Assembly (NCBI RefSeq): GCF_029589055.1
Contig: NZ_JARQZP010000007.1
Location: 992,001-1,056,000 of the forward strand
Direction of reading: 5' to 3'
DNA length: 64,000 nt
DNA from: Vibrio hannami
GTDB lineage: Bacteria > Pseudomonadota > Gammaproteobacteria > Enterobacterales > Vibrionaceae
Below, in pieces: positions 19,490-28,130 of the stretch (position 1 is the stretch's first letter; each line of letters opens with the position of its first letter). The position numbers were made by a program, and so were the translations under genes. A model generated the notes under the pieces. That model had not been told where the DNA came from. It did no database searches and was given only the letters and a program-made list of their open reading frames with translations.

Positions 19490-19861
19490 ATGAAATCTAA
19501 GGTTATTGCTATCGCTCTTGCACTTGTTTTAGTACCTACAGCTGTTTTGGCCAAAGGAAAAGATCATGAGCGTCATATTCTGAACTACAATGGTCCAGTC
19601 GAGTTATCCAGTGTCGCTTCACTGCTTGAAGATAGTGGCTATTTCACTGAAAGAGAAGTGATTATGGAGGGCTTTATAATCCGTCAGACTCGAAAGGATG
19701 AATTTATTTTCTCCGATGGAGAAGATGAAATTAAGATAGAGATGGATGATGACATTCAGCAGGCTGCGACAGTCAATGAGAAAACCAGGGTTAGAATATT
19801 TGGTGAGTATGAAGGTGGCAGCACACCAGAAGTAGAAGTTGAAAATATTCAGATCTTATAA
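19490..19861 (+). CDS. BOF (YgiW/YdeI/NirD-type OB-fold) periplasmic protein
   Basis: The protein has 123 residues. A signal peptide (hydrophobic about 5-20, ending VLAKG) is followed by a small OB-fold of the bacterial BOF family. Landmarks are the strand pattern VASLLEDSGYFTEREVIMEGFIIRQ, a central acidic EIKIEMDD and the terminal FGEYEGGSTPEVEVENIQIL. E. coli YgiW, a relative, is encoded next to the QseBC two-component system, and here the gene lies near a CarRS-like system. A role in calcium/stress or envelope response is inferred from this. An agaaggaag ribosome-binding site and a downstream terminator show a single-gene unit. Confidence 0.8.
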   Translation: MKSKVIAIALALVLVPTAVLAKGKDHERHILNYNGPVELSSVASLLEDSGYFTEREVIMEGFIIRQTRKDEFIFSDGEDEIKIEMDDDIQQAATVNEKTRVRIFGEYEGGSTPEVEVENIQIL

Positions 19862-19889
19862 GTCTGTCTTTTCTGTTCATAAAGTCATA

Positions 19890-19915
19890 AATGCCTGCAC
19901 TTGCGGGCATTTTTT
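19890..19915 (+). terminator. Rho-independent terminator of the BOF gene
   Basis: A hairpin aatgcctgc-actt-gcgggcatt (one G-U pair), directly followed by Ts, lies 29 bp after the BOF stop codon. Confidence 0.8.
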
Positions 19916-19956
19916 GTCTCTGAAGAAGTCAAAACAAAAATGAATCCAGTATTAAT

Positions 19957-20441
19957 ATGGTGCTCGAACTTGGCTGGATTGAAAATCAGACTTTTCCCGC
20001 AACGATATTAGCTTTCGGGATTATATTGGATTACTAAAATTAGACACACCGCCGGTTTCAGACCTGTTTTGGCACGGGATACCCCAGGATATGGCATTTC
20101 AACTACCAGGCACTTTGAGCAAACGAAATCATATACGTTGGTGGTCCGTGATACCTCAAGGAGCGAGCATTGATGAGAAAATGTGGTTTGGAGCGATCAG
20201 TTATGATGATGGTCTTGGTATCGCCTTACATTCAGGTTTAATAACTCTGCTGCATACGGTCGAAGCCAATGTAGATAAGCAGAGGGATTATTTGGCTCGT
20301 TCAGTAACTGATACGGATATGTGGCAGGGAGAGCTGAAGCATATTGCGAAGCCAGAGGCATTGGATGAAAACCATGATTATTACACCGATGGCAGAATGT
20401 TGATTGTCAGACCAACGCTTTCTTTAGCGGCTGAGATTTAG
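19957..20441 (+). pseudogene. Remnant of an LssY C-terminal domain protein, frameshifted
   Basis: The frame from ATG 19957 begins MVLELGWIENQTF. After a break at a tttt run (19992-19995, one T short) it continues in another frame as SRNDISFRDYIGLLK, then HGIPQDMAFQLPG and RNHIRWWSVIP, to a stop at 20441. The GW element, the TPPVSDLFWHG segment and the RNHIRWW block resemble LssY C-terminal domains, usually attached to membrane PAP2/SNARE-associated proteins or to a lipoprotein N-terminus. No N-terminal part is visible between the BOF terminator and this fragment, so the gene seems 5'-truncated as well as frameshifted. The family call is tentative. Confidence 0.5.
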
Positions 20442-21799
20442 CCGCAATATTGCCTTTAACCCGCCCATAGATGACCTTTCAAAACTCAACTCACCTCGAT
20501 AGCTGTGTGCCATTTCAGCAACAATGTTGAGGCCAAGTCCGGTTCCCGGAATTGTTTCGTCAAGGCGGACGCCGCGTTTCACGATTTCCTCTAGCATGCT
20601 ATCTTCAACCCCTTTACCATCATCTTCGATAGTTAAGACAAGTACGTCGCCTTGAACATTACCGTAAACTCTTATGAGCGAGTTTGCCCATTTTAAAGCT
20701 GTTTTCTATCAGATTACCCAGCATTTCATCGAGATCCGTACTTTCGACGGCTACGTTCAGTTCGCTGTCCAGTTCGTTAACCATTACCACCTCGCGGTGG
20801 GAATAGACTTTTTCAAAGGCTGTTGAAATAGCATCGACTCTTTCTGAAGGATTTGCGCTCACCGAGAGTATGTTCATTGCCCCGGCCATGCGGGCACGAC
20901 CAAGGTGATAGTCTATTTGCTGTTGTAACTGAGCCACTGTTTGGGACAGTGACTGTTGCTCTTCTTCTGGTAATTCAGAAATCTGGTTCTTTATCACAGA
21001 CAGCGGCGTTTTGAGCGAATGGGATAGGTTACCGGCATGGTTTCTGGCTCGCTCTAGAAGCTCCTGATAGTGAAACAGGAGTGCATTAAGATCGGCAACG
21101 AGTGGTTTGATTTCCCCTGGGTAGTCGCTGGACAAAGCTTGTTGTTTACCCTGTTCGAGCGTCTTAAGCTCCTTTTGAAGCTTGTTTAGAGGTATCAGTG
21201 ACCAATTGACTTGAACAAAAGTAAATACAAGTAACCCGGCAAATAGTACCAACTGAATGATTAGTAGCCACTCAATCACATTGTCTAATGTGTCTTCTAT
21301 TGGGTCTTCATCGATACCAATAGTAATGTTTATTCGGCCTCTGTATTCGGGAATTGTCACCACCTGAGATATCGATATAAGCTTCTCACCATTTGCTCCG
21401 GTAAGTACCTTTGATTTTTTATGAACAGGAGTAATCGACTTATCCCATAGAGAACGGGATCGAAGTGTCTGATTTTTTACTGGTTACAATCCAGTAGAAG
21501 CCGCTGTAAGGTCTGTTGTATCTTGAGTCGGATACCGGTTTTTGAAGAGTAAGTTTTCCTTCATTGGATATGGTTAGGTTCGCGATGATTTCGTCTGCGA
21601 CAACTTGTAGCTGGGAACGAGTGTTATCAACAAGATAAGTATTTACCAGGGTAGGGACCATGATTCCTGCGGCAAGTGTCAGGCCTCCAATCCAGAGGCT
21701 TGCCGCTAGCATCAATCGCGTACGTATACTAAGATGTTTCAAGCTTGGTAGCTTCTTTAATACGGATGACTTTTTGAGCTCAGACAACCTACTCAACAT
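20424..21799 (-). pseudogene. carS: CarS/PhoQ-like sensor histidine kinase, frameshifted
   Basis: It can be reconstructed as about 458 residues. It has a membrane helix (about 30-50), a periplasmic region (about 51-195, with SDSRYNRPYSGFYWIVTS), a second helix and HAMP-like linker. The phospho-His box is in NLSHSLKTPLSVIKNQ, the N-box is NLIENSFKWANS and the G-boxes are EDDGKG and GTGLGLNIV. Two indels break it: near 21464-21468 and at a tttt run (20691-20694, one base extra). It overlaps the response-regulator gene by 11 bp. Family and partner suggest the CarS (VprB) kinase of vibrios, which responds to calcium and controls polysaccharide and lipid A genes. The 18-bp convergent overlap with the LssY remnant is noted. 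Confidence 0.72.
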
Positions 21800-22449
21800 T
21801 TAACTGATACCCTAATCCCCTGACTGTTTTAATAACTTTTGAGAAATCTTTTTTCGATCCTGCCGATAAATACCTCAACGGTATTTGAATCCCTGTCAAA
21901 GTCTTGTTTATAAATGTGTTCGACCAGCTCTGTTCGAGACACCACTTTATCGCTATTGTGCATAAAGTACGCTACTACTTTATACTCAAGAGCCGGGCAA
22001 CTCGACACTTTGTCCTTTCCACATGACTTTGGATGCTCTGGTGTCCAGCACTTAAATCCCCAAGTTGCACGACCGAAGATGTTTGGCCGGACTGACGTCG
22101 AAGCTGTGCCCGGACTCGTGCTATCAGTTCCACAAGCTCAAAAGGTTTTGTCAGGTAGTCATCGGCACCAGCGTTAAGACCTTCAAACTCTTTGAGTAAG
22201 TGCGTCACGTGCGCTCAGAACAATAACCGGGGTGTTGATACCTTCATCACGCAGGCTTTTAAGAACTGTCAGGCCATCAAGCTTGGGCAGGCCAAGATCC
22301 AATATAATTGCCTCCCATTCTTCAGAGGTTGCTCTATACAATGCATCAATACCATCGGCAGATATTTCTGAAACCCATCCTGCCTGATCGAGAGCGGAAC
22401 TTATCTGAGAGGCCAGTTGCGGTTCATCTTCAACAACTAAAATCTTCAT
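21789..22449 (-). pseudogene. carR: CarR-like OmpR-family response regulator, multiply frameshifted
   Basis: About 220 residues can be reconstructed. The receiver has VVEDEPQLASQ, the phospho-acceptor Asp in IILDLGLPKLDG and TKPFELVEL. The winged-helix DNA-binding half reads ALEYKVVAYFMHNSDKVVSRTE and RDSNTVEVFIGRIRKK. At least five indels are needed to read it through: an aaa run at 22185-22187 and positions near 22053, 21994, 21855 and 21845. All the protein blocks are nevertheless well preserved and close to CarR/VprA as I remember it. True decay would rarely leave five frameshifts with intact residues, so sequence error is likely. The kinase start codon lies inside its 3' end. Confidence 0.72.
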
Positions 22450-22457
22450 GTTTGTAG

Positions 22458-22845
22458 TTATTTCCTTATGACGTTCATCAGGTGACGACCTTTTAGCTCC
22501 GTCATTTCTAATGTCGCAGCGTTGTATTCCACCCTAATAACATTGTTGTCATGCAGTAGCTTTAACTCGTATATCCATTCGTCGTCATCTTCTTCTAGTT
22601 CAACCTTAATCACGCGGCCTTTTAAATGTTGTTCTACTTCCTTATATAATTCAGGAAATGGTTTGATGAGACCTTTTTGAACCGCTTCATAAACTTCGTC
22701 CTGTTCATCTTCAAACTCCACCCTGAGTTCCTTCACGGTGTACGTCATAGACTAACTCGTGACCATCTTTGTCTTTAGACAACGCATGAAGAGGCAGCAG
22801 TAGCAACGTAGATATGAAAACAGAAGATAGGGCTGATTTGTTCAT
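22458..22845 (-). pseudogene. Secreted PepSY-domain protein, frameshifted
   Basis: ATG 22845 opens a signal peptide (MNKSALSSVFISTLLLLPLHA) followed by LSKDKDGHELVYD. Near 22740 the frame then changes (one base extra, or two missing) into a PepSY domain: EVYEAVQKGLIKPFPELYKEVEQHLKGRVIKVELEE, ending at 22458. The short frame from ATG 22748 alone would lack any export signal. PepSY proteins of this kind sit beside PhoPQ/QseBC/CarRS-like systems and may modulate them. It ends 8 bp before the response-regulator start, so the order is PepSY-regulator-kinase in one operon. Confidence 0.65.
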
Positions 22846-22978
22846 ATTCGGCCTGTAAGATATGTACGAAATTGACGATATTTTGTCAGTCTAGCGCATT
22901 CAAGATGAATGGAACATGAATAGTTTGGCAGAAAGGATATATGTGTTTTGTTCTTATTTAGGGCGGAGCGAAAGCAAT

Positions 22979-23012
22979 AAAAAAAGCCTAAGCGAGTGCT
23001 TAGGCTTTTTTT
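22979..23012. terminator. Terminator downstream of tRNA-Val
   Basis: A stem aaaaagcctaagc and gcttaggcttttt with a 4-nt loop, A/T tracts on both sides, ends 12 bp below the tRNA 3' end on its reading strand. It could also stop transcription arriving from the other side. Confidence 0.8.
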
Positions 23013-23023
23013 ATATGAATATA

Positions 23024-23100
23024 TGGTGCGTCCGAGTGAACTCGAATCACCGACCCCCACCATGTCAAGGTGGTGCTCTAACCAACTGAGCTACGGACGC
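23024..23100 (-). tRNA. tRNA-Val (anticodon GAC)
   Basis: On the minus strand this is a complete 77-nt cloverleaf. The acceptor arms gcgtccg and cggacgc pair, the D-arm is agctcagttggttagagc, and the anticodon arm ccaccttgacatggtgg has GAC at its centre. The T-arm is ggtgattcgagttcact (first pair G-U). The 3' ACCA is encoded. The anticodon reads GUC/GUU valine codons. An intrinsic terminator follows at 23012-22979. Confidence 0.95.
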
Positions 23101-23394
23101 ATTGTCTTGGAACGCAGAGAATATTAGCTACTAGGTTAGCCCCATGCAAGCAAAATTTCTCTAACTTTGAACTGGTTGGCGTGAATTTCATCGGTTTGGC
23201 GAATATTTGTTCTTTGTTAGGTGCGGGGATGTGTTCTGAATAGCGTCAAGGAGCAAAAATTAGGTGTTGTTCTAAAAGCGATGAAATGGGATGAAAGTAA
23301 ATAGAATAACTTAGCAGTGCGTTTGAAAATGACCATACTCTTCTTAACCTGAATGTGGATTTTGGTAATAACGGTGATTTCAGGAGGGATTAAC

Positions 23395-24282
23395 ATGGTC
23401 AATAAAGGATATATCACCGTTGTTGCTTCTGCCGTATTAGCCGGCTTACCAGTAAGCGTTTCAGCTACTAACTACGTTCCCGACATTGTATTAGCACGCC
23501 CATATTTTGATGAAGTTGATCTTAGCCTTACTGGATGAGTGAAAAACTAGATGGCATCCGGGCTATATGGACTGGAGAAAAGCTCATTACTCGATCTGGT
23601 CGCAGAATCTATGCGCCCGACTGGTTTATAAAGGCCTTACCAAATGTGCCAGTTGAAGGTGAGCTCTGGGCTGGTCGAGGCAACTTCAACCATGTTCAGA
23701 AAACGGTATTAGATAAATCTCCGGAGGAGCATAGCTGGAAACAAATCCAATTTATGTTGTTTGATCTTTATGGCGAAGACGTGATTTATAAAGACAGGTA
23801 CCAAAAGCTAAAGTCTATTAAACATGTTCAACCATTGTCGCCTGTTAAAGTCGTTGCACACCAACCTATTGAAAGCAGTGCTGATTTGCATAACTTTTTT
23901 CGAGACGTACTTGCAAAGGGTGGGGAGGGCGTCATGTTAAGGAAAATTGGGAGCAATTATGTATCGGGACGTACAGATGACTTGCTGAAGATGAAGCAGG
24001 TGAGCGATACCGAGGTGACGGTTATAGGTTACAAGGAAGGGCGAGGTAAATTCAAAGGTAAAATGGGTGCGATCCTTGTTGAACTAAAGAACGGAGATCG
24101 GAATGTATATCGGTTCTGGATTCACGGATCAGCAGAGAATGGAGCCTCCATCACTCGGAGAAACCATCACCATTGAATATGGCGGTTACACTTCTGGCGG
24201 ACTACCCAAATTTGCGAGGTTTTTGAGGGTAAGAGCGCTGAAGAGTGAAGATAGGGCAGTCTTACACTCTTCAGACAGTTAG
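23395..24282 (+). pseudogene. Periplasmic ATP-dependent DNA ligase (Lig E-like), frameshifted
   Basis: About 296 residues can be reconstructed from ATG 23395 (strong aggaggg site). A signal peptide (ITVVASAVLAGLPVSVSA) is followed by LARPYFDEVDLSL. After a break at 23528-23529 (a tt that should be ttt) come the ligase motifs: motif I SEKLDGIRA with the adenylated Lys, VEGELWAGRG, FMLFDLYG, GGEGVMLRK and LLKMKQ. A second break near 24106-24110 shifts into an OB-fold tail with GSGFTDQQR and GETITIEYGG. This is the minimal ligase found in many vibrios, Haemophilus and Neisseria. It is thought to seal nicked extracellular or incoming DNA. The 294 bp between the tRNA and this gene show nothing else. 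Confidence 0.8.
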
Positions 24283-24283
24283 C

Positions 24284-24699
24284 TTAAGAAGCGCTTTTTA
24301 CTTTCTCTTTTTTGTCAGAAAGGTTTATCACTTCTTCACCAGTTACGGTTTTTGGGTTTCCTAAGAATACGCCGCCTTTATGGATGATCAACTCAGAAGA
24401 AGTGACTTCTCCTTTAGGAGGTTTTCCATTGGCTAGAATTTCAATGTTTCTGGCGAACACTTCACCTTCAAAGTGGCCGTTAATGATCGCTTTTTCTGCG
24501 TAAATCTCACCTTCAATTCTCCCGGAAGGGAGCTTGTTGTTTACAAGCTTTTCAGTCTGCAGCTTTCCCGGTTAATACACTCATCAACCTGAATATTTCC
24601 GGATAGGGTTAGCTCTCCGGCGATTTTTGCTCCCTCTGCGATGATAGTTGTATTGTGGTGTTTACTTGATTTTCCACGTTCTTTATTAAATAGTCCCAT
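24284..24699 (-). pseudogene. Bactofilin (polymer-forming cytoskeletal protein), frameshifted
   Basis: It can be reconstructed as 138 residues. MGLFNKERGKSS is followed by the beta-helix repeats of the DUF583/bactofilin fold: TIIAEGAKIAGELTLSGNIQVD, GRIEGEIYAEKAIINGHFEGEVFA and GKPPKGEVTSSELIIHKGG. A ccc run at 24567-24569, one C short, breaks the frame. Bactofilins form filaments that localise cell-wall enzymes and shape cells. The start lies 91 bp inside the 3' end of the M23 endopeptidase gene, the partner usually found with bactofilins. Overlap and pairing support a shared role in cell shape. Confidence 0.75.
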
Positions 24700-25553
24700 T
24701 TTATGCCCTTACTTACGTTAAATACCGATTCGAAGTTTTCCATACTCCAATTAACAAATGGTTTTGGATCTAAAGCTCGTCCAACAAAACGAACCTCATA
24801 ATGTAGGTGCGGTCCAGCGCTCATCCCTGTATTTCCTGAAATAGCGATGAGATCGCCTTTCTTTACAAAATCCCCATTTTGTACCTTAAATGACTTTAGG
24901 TGGGAGTAGGATGAAGTAATGCCATACGCATGCGAGACACGCAGATAGTTTCCTGAGCCCTGGTTGCTTTTACGTGTTACTTCAATGACACCATCTGCAG
25001 GTGCATAAATGGGCGTTCCGGTGTTAACTGCGAAGTCGAGACCACGATGCATGATGCGCTTTTTGGTTACCGGGTGGGTTCGCATTCCGAAAGGTGAAGA
25101 AATACGAGCTTTATTCACTGGGCTACCGCTTGGAATGATTTGCAAAATATGCTGACGAACAACGGTATTAATTGCTGCAACATCCAACCTTGAGTTTATG
25201 TCCAGTGCTTCTGGAGAAGAGCCTACAACAGTTTCAATATCTTTTAGCCTATCGCTTAGGTATTCGAGTTCTTGTTGTTTCTGTGTCACTTCATGCTGCA
25301 GATCTGTTTTCAAAACTTCAAACTCTTTTAGTTCCTGGCTCAATAGAACAGATTTTTGTTCCAGGAGATTATGTTTTTGTTTGAACAGGTTAACTTCGTC
25401 CATCAGGAAATAGATGGTACCCGTTACGCCAATGACAGCGAAACAGAGAAAAAACGCTAGAAACTTTAAACGAACGAGTGTGCTTTTAGATAGCTTAAAA
25501 TGATTAGTGCCTTTTACGCCAGATATGGCTACAACAATACTATCTGAGGTCAT
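24609..25553 (-). CDS. M23-family (LytM) cell-wall metallopeptidase with membrane anchor
   Basis: The protein has 314 residues. A membrane helix (about 28-50) is followed by a coiled coil (about 55-110) and an M23 domain (about 145-262). Zinc ligands are visible as HRGLDFAV (H..D) and GPHLHYEVRF (HxH), with GTPIYAPADGVIEVTRKSNQGSGNYLRVSHAYG and SGNTGMSAG between. M23 enzymes cut peptidoglycan cross-links. The coding sequence overlaps the bactofilin gene by 91 bp, an arrangement like the csd1/ccmA cell-shape genes of epsilonproteobacteria, so it probably works with bactofilin. All catalytic residues appear intact. Confidence 0.88.
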   Translation of the reverse strand: MTSDSIVVAISGVKGTNHFKLSKSTLVRLKFLAFFLCFAVIGVTGTIYFLMDEVNLFKQKHNLLEQKSVLLSQELKEFEVLKTDLQHEVTQKQQELEYLSDRLKDIETVVGSSPEALDINSRLDVAAINTVVRQHILQIIPSGSPVNKARISSPFGMRTHPVTKKRIMHRGLDFAVNTGTPIYAPADGVIEVTRKSNQGSGNYLRVSHAYGITSSYSHLKSFKVQNGDFVKKGDLIAISGNTGMSAGPHLHYEVRFVGRALDPKPFVNWSMENFESVFNVSKGIKWDYLIKNVENQVNTTIQLSSQREQKSPES

Positions 25554-25679
25554 AATCTGTCATGCAAGGAGGAAACGATGCCCTGCATTATATAAAGAAT
25601 CAAAGTATCGCAACTATTGATATATGTATAAATCAGAGGAATATTTTTGTTTTTGTGAGGTGGTGCTAGGAATATCGTA

Positions 25680-25708
25680 ATAAGCTCACAATGGTATTGT
25701 GAGCTTAT
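25680..25708. repeat. 13-bp perfect inverted repeat
   Basis: Arms ataagctcacaat and attgtgagcttat enclose a 3-nt loop in the 233-bp gap between norM and the M23 gene, about 80 bp past the norM stop. There is no U-run on either side. It may be a norM terminator of the Rho-assisted kind, or an operator upstream of the M23 gene. Confidence 0.45.
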
Positions 25709-25786
25709 GTAATGAAGTTTAATGCGAATTAAATCAGTATGTTGCGAATGTGTTGGAAAGGATTAACTTAGACGTTAAGCAACTTT

Positions 25787-27157
25787 TTACCGTGACGCGT
25801 ATTCCAACTGGATGCCATCTTCTTGCTTTTGCATCCATCTGAGGCGAAGCGACAACATGATGGCTGCTGAAGTTAGCCCCACAATAAAACCAACCCAGAA
25901 GCCATATACACCGATTTTTGGAACTATCCAGTCGGTCATTGCAAGGATGTATCCTGTAGGAAGCCCAAGTACCCAATAGGCGACAAATGTGCAGTTAAAG
26001 ATGGCTTTCATATCCTTATAACCGCGTAATGCCCCTGCGCCTATAACCTGTACCGAGTCGGTTAATTGGTAGATTGCAGCAATAAGTAATAGTTGAACCG
26101 CTATGCTAGCGACTTCTTTATCGTTGGTATAAAGAAGAGTTACTTCGTCTCTAAAAACAACTGTAAACAAAGCGGTTATCGCAGCGAGTAATAAACCCAA
26201 AGCAATACTAACCTGAGTAGAGATTTTCGCACCCTCTGTGCTTTCTTCACCAAGTTTGTGCCCAACTCTGATACTGACTGCAGCGCCAATACTCATGGGT
26301 ATCATAAACACCAGTGAGGAGAAATTTATTGCGACCTGATGAGCTGCGACAATGGTTGGGCCCAGGGGAGACACAAGCAAGGCGACGACAGCAAAGAGTG
26401 TCACTTCAAAAAAAATTGAAAAAGCAACGGGCAAACCTAGTTTGATCAAACGGATTTGTTCTTTCCAAACAGGGTTGTGAAGCTTGTCAAATAAGCCAAT
26501 ATGCTTAAGCCTATTAGAAGTGGTGACGTAAAGCAGCATAAATAGGAACATCAGCGTGTATACAATGGCGGTGGCAACACCACAACCAACGCCACCAAGA
26601 GCTGGAGCACCTAGTTTGCCGTACACAAACATCCAGTTTAAAGGCACGTTAGCAGCTAGGCCAAGAAAGCCGATTACCATCGCGGGCTTAGTAAGAGCCA
26701 TACCATCGGTAAAGCTTCTTAATGCTTGATAAAACAGGGTGGCTGGCACTGCAAATAACATAGCTTTCATGTACCCGGTTGTTTTTTCGGCCAGGCTGGG
26801 ATCAACATCCATCATCCCGACGATGAACTTGGTCTGAATCAATATCAATAAAGTCGGAACTACCAGTAAAGCAGCTACGTAAAAACCTTGTTGAATTTCA
26901 TATGCAATCTTGTGTTGTTTGCCAGCACCGTTTAACTGTGCGACCACCGGGACAAGTGCCATTAACAAGCCGATACCGAATAATATAGTTGGCATCCATA
27001 TACTAGAGGCTACGGCTACAGCAGCCATATCAGTCGCGCTTACACCTCCGGCCATTACGGTATCGACGAAGCTCATCCCTGTTTGAGCAATGGATGCAAT
27101 AAGAACGGGCGTAGCAAGCTTGATTAATTCTTTAGCTTCTCTCTGATAACGGTGCAC
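25787..27157 (-). CDS. norM: NorM-type MATE multidrug efflux transporter
   Basis: This 456-residue inner-membrane protein has 12 predicted helices in two MATE halves: LATPVLIASIAQTGMSFVDTVMAG near the start and LIKLGLPVAFSIFFEVTLFAVV at about 240. Conserved acidic and proline positions in the first helix and DVDPSLAEK are visible. NorM exports cationic drugs such as norfloxacin and ethidium, using sodium or proton gradients. It is divergent from ribE across 83 bp, a gene order well known in Vibrio. No frameshift is seen. Confidence 0.93.
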   Translation of the reverse strand: MHRYQREAKELIKLATPVLIASIAQTGMSFVDTVMAGGVSATDMAAVAVASSIWMPTILFGIGLLMALVPVVAQLNGAGKQHKIAYEIQQGFYVAALLVVPTLLILIQTKFIVGMMDVDPSLAEKTTGYMKAMLFAVPATLFYQALRSFTDGMALTKPAMVIGFLGLAANVPLNWMFVYGKLGAPALGGVGCGVATAIVYTLMFLFMLLYVTTSNRLKHIGLFDKLHNPVWKEQIRLIKLGLPVAFSIFFEVTLFAVVALLVSPLGPTIVAAHQVAINFSSLVFMIPMSIGAAVSIRVGHKLGEESTEGAKISTQVSIALGLLLAAITALFTVVFRDEVTLLYTNDKEVASIAVQLLLIAAIYQLTDSVQVIGAGALRGYKDMKAIFNCTFVAYWVLGLPTGYILAMTDWIVPKIGVYGFWVGFIVGLTSAAIMLSLRLRWMQKQEDGIQLEYASR

Positions 27158-27240
27158 AGTTATTCCAAATATAAGCGTGGTCAGGGGATGTAATGATAAT
27201 GAAATGTGAGTAATATCACCATAAAAAGATAGGAGAATTT

Positions 27241-27852
27241 ATGTTTACCGGAATTGTACAGGGGATGGCCGAAGTCGTCGCTATCGATAAAAAAGAGAGC
27301 TTTCAAACCCATACTATCCGATTACCCGAAGGGTTAGATGCAGGTTTAGAAATCGGCGCTTCTGTCGCTCACAATGGATGTTGCTTGACCGTAACTGGAA
27401 TAAATAATGACGTTGTCACTTTTGATTTAATGCAAGCAACGCTTAAGCATACCAACCTTGGCGAGCTTGTAGAGGGGGACTGGGTCAACATAGAACGAGC
27501 GGCAAGATTTGGTGATGAAATTGGCGGGCACAGTATGTCTGGTCATATATCACTCACTGCTGAAATTGTTCAGGTGATAGATTCACCTAACAATCGCACG
27601 GTCTGGTTTGCCATGCCGGAAGAGGCGATGAAATACGTGCTGGCTAAAGGTTATATTGGCATTGATGGTTGTTCACTCACCATAGGAGAAGTCGAAGAAA
27701 GGCGCTTTAGTGTTCACCTTATACCAGAAACGCTTCAACGAACTTTATTCGGGCGAAAAGGTGAAGGTGAAAGGGTCAATATAGAATTTGATCCCCAAAC
27801 ACAGGCTATTGTAGATACTGTTGAACGTGTACTCGCTAACCAAAAAGCTTAG
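27241..27852 (+). CDS. ribE: Riboflavin synthase alpha subunit
   Basis: The protein has 203 residues. Two tandem lumazine-binding barrels are seen: the first starts MFTGIVQGMAEV with AHNGCCLTVTG, the second has GGHSMSGHI and GIDGCSLTIGEV. The enzyme dismutates two 6,7-dimethyl-8-ribityllumazine molecules to riboflavin. The start has an ataggaga ribosome-binding site. The 83-bp upstream gap is too short for an FMN riboswitch and shows none. Its last 4 bp overlap the reconstructed end of the convergent CPXCG gene. Confidence 0.95.
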   Translation: MFTGIVQGMAEVVAIDKKESFQTHTIRLPEGLDAGLEIGASVAHNGCCLTVTGINNDVVTFDLMQATLKHTNLGELVEGDWVNIERAARFGDEIGGHSMSGHISLTAEIVQVIDSPNNRTVWFAMPEEAMKYVLAKGYIGIDGCSLTIGEVEERRFSVHLIPETLQRTLFGRKGEGERVNIEFDPQTQAIVDTVERVLANQKA

Positions 27853-28053
27853 AAGTATTGTTCATCGTCAGCGTCAACGAATGAGATCGATGGCATCATT
27901 TTGTTCGTCTACCTGCATATTTAAATGAATTGCTCTGCAACACGCAGGGCAGTCATCATAGAACTCCTGACTACCATTAGATGCATCTAAGGTAATACCA
28001 ATAGAGTAACCACAATGTGGACAAATAACATGTTTTTCGTAGTAACTTCTCAT
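27849..28053 (-). pseudogene. CPXCG-motif cysteine-rich small protein, probable frameshift near its end
   Basis: From ATG 28053 the frame reads MRSYYEKHVICPHCGYSIG with a second pair CPACC, two zinc-ribbon half-sites typical of the CPXCG-motif family of about 60-70 residues. The frame stops after DAIDLIR. Removing one base near 27879 continues it to VDADDEQYF and a stop at 27849, which matches the usual acidic tail of this family as I remember it. Without correction it would end at 27874 with 59 residues. Function is unknown; zinc binding is likely. Confidence 0.7.
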
Positions 28054-28130
28054 AGTTGCCTACCTTACGAGCGAAGCCTGAACAACCCCATACTTTAAGC
28101 ATAGTATGGAGTTGTCAGTTTGGGTGTACC

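Noticed and set aside
21789..22449. Programmed frameshifting in the response regulator
   Set aside because: At least five breaks in one short gene cannot be programmed; sequence error or decay is far simpler.
27158..27240. FMN riboswitch before ribE
   Set aside because: The 83-bp gap is too short and lacks the conserved RFN helices.
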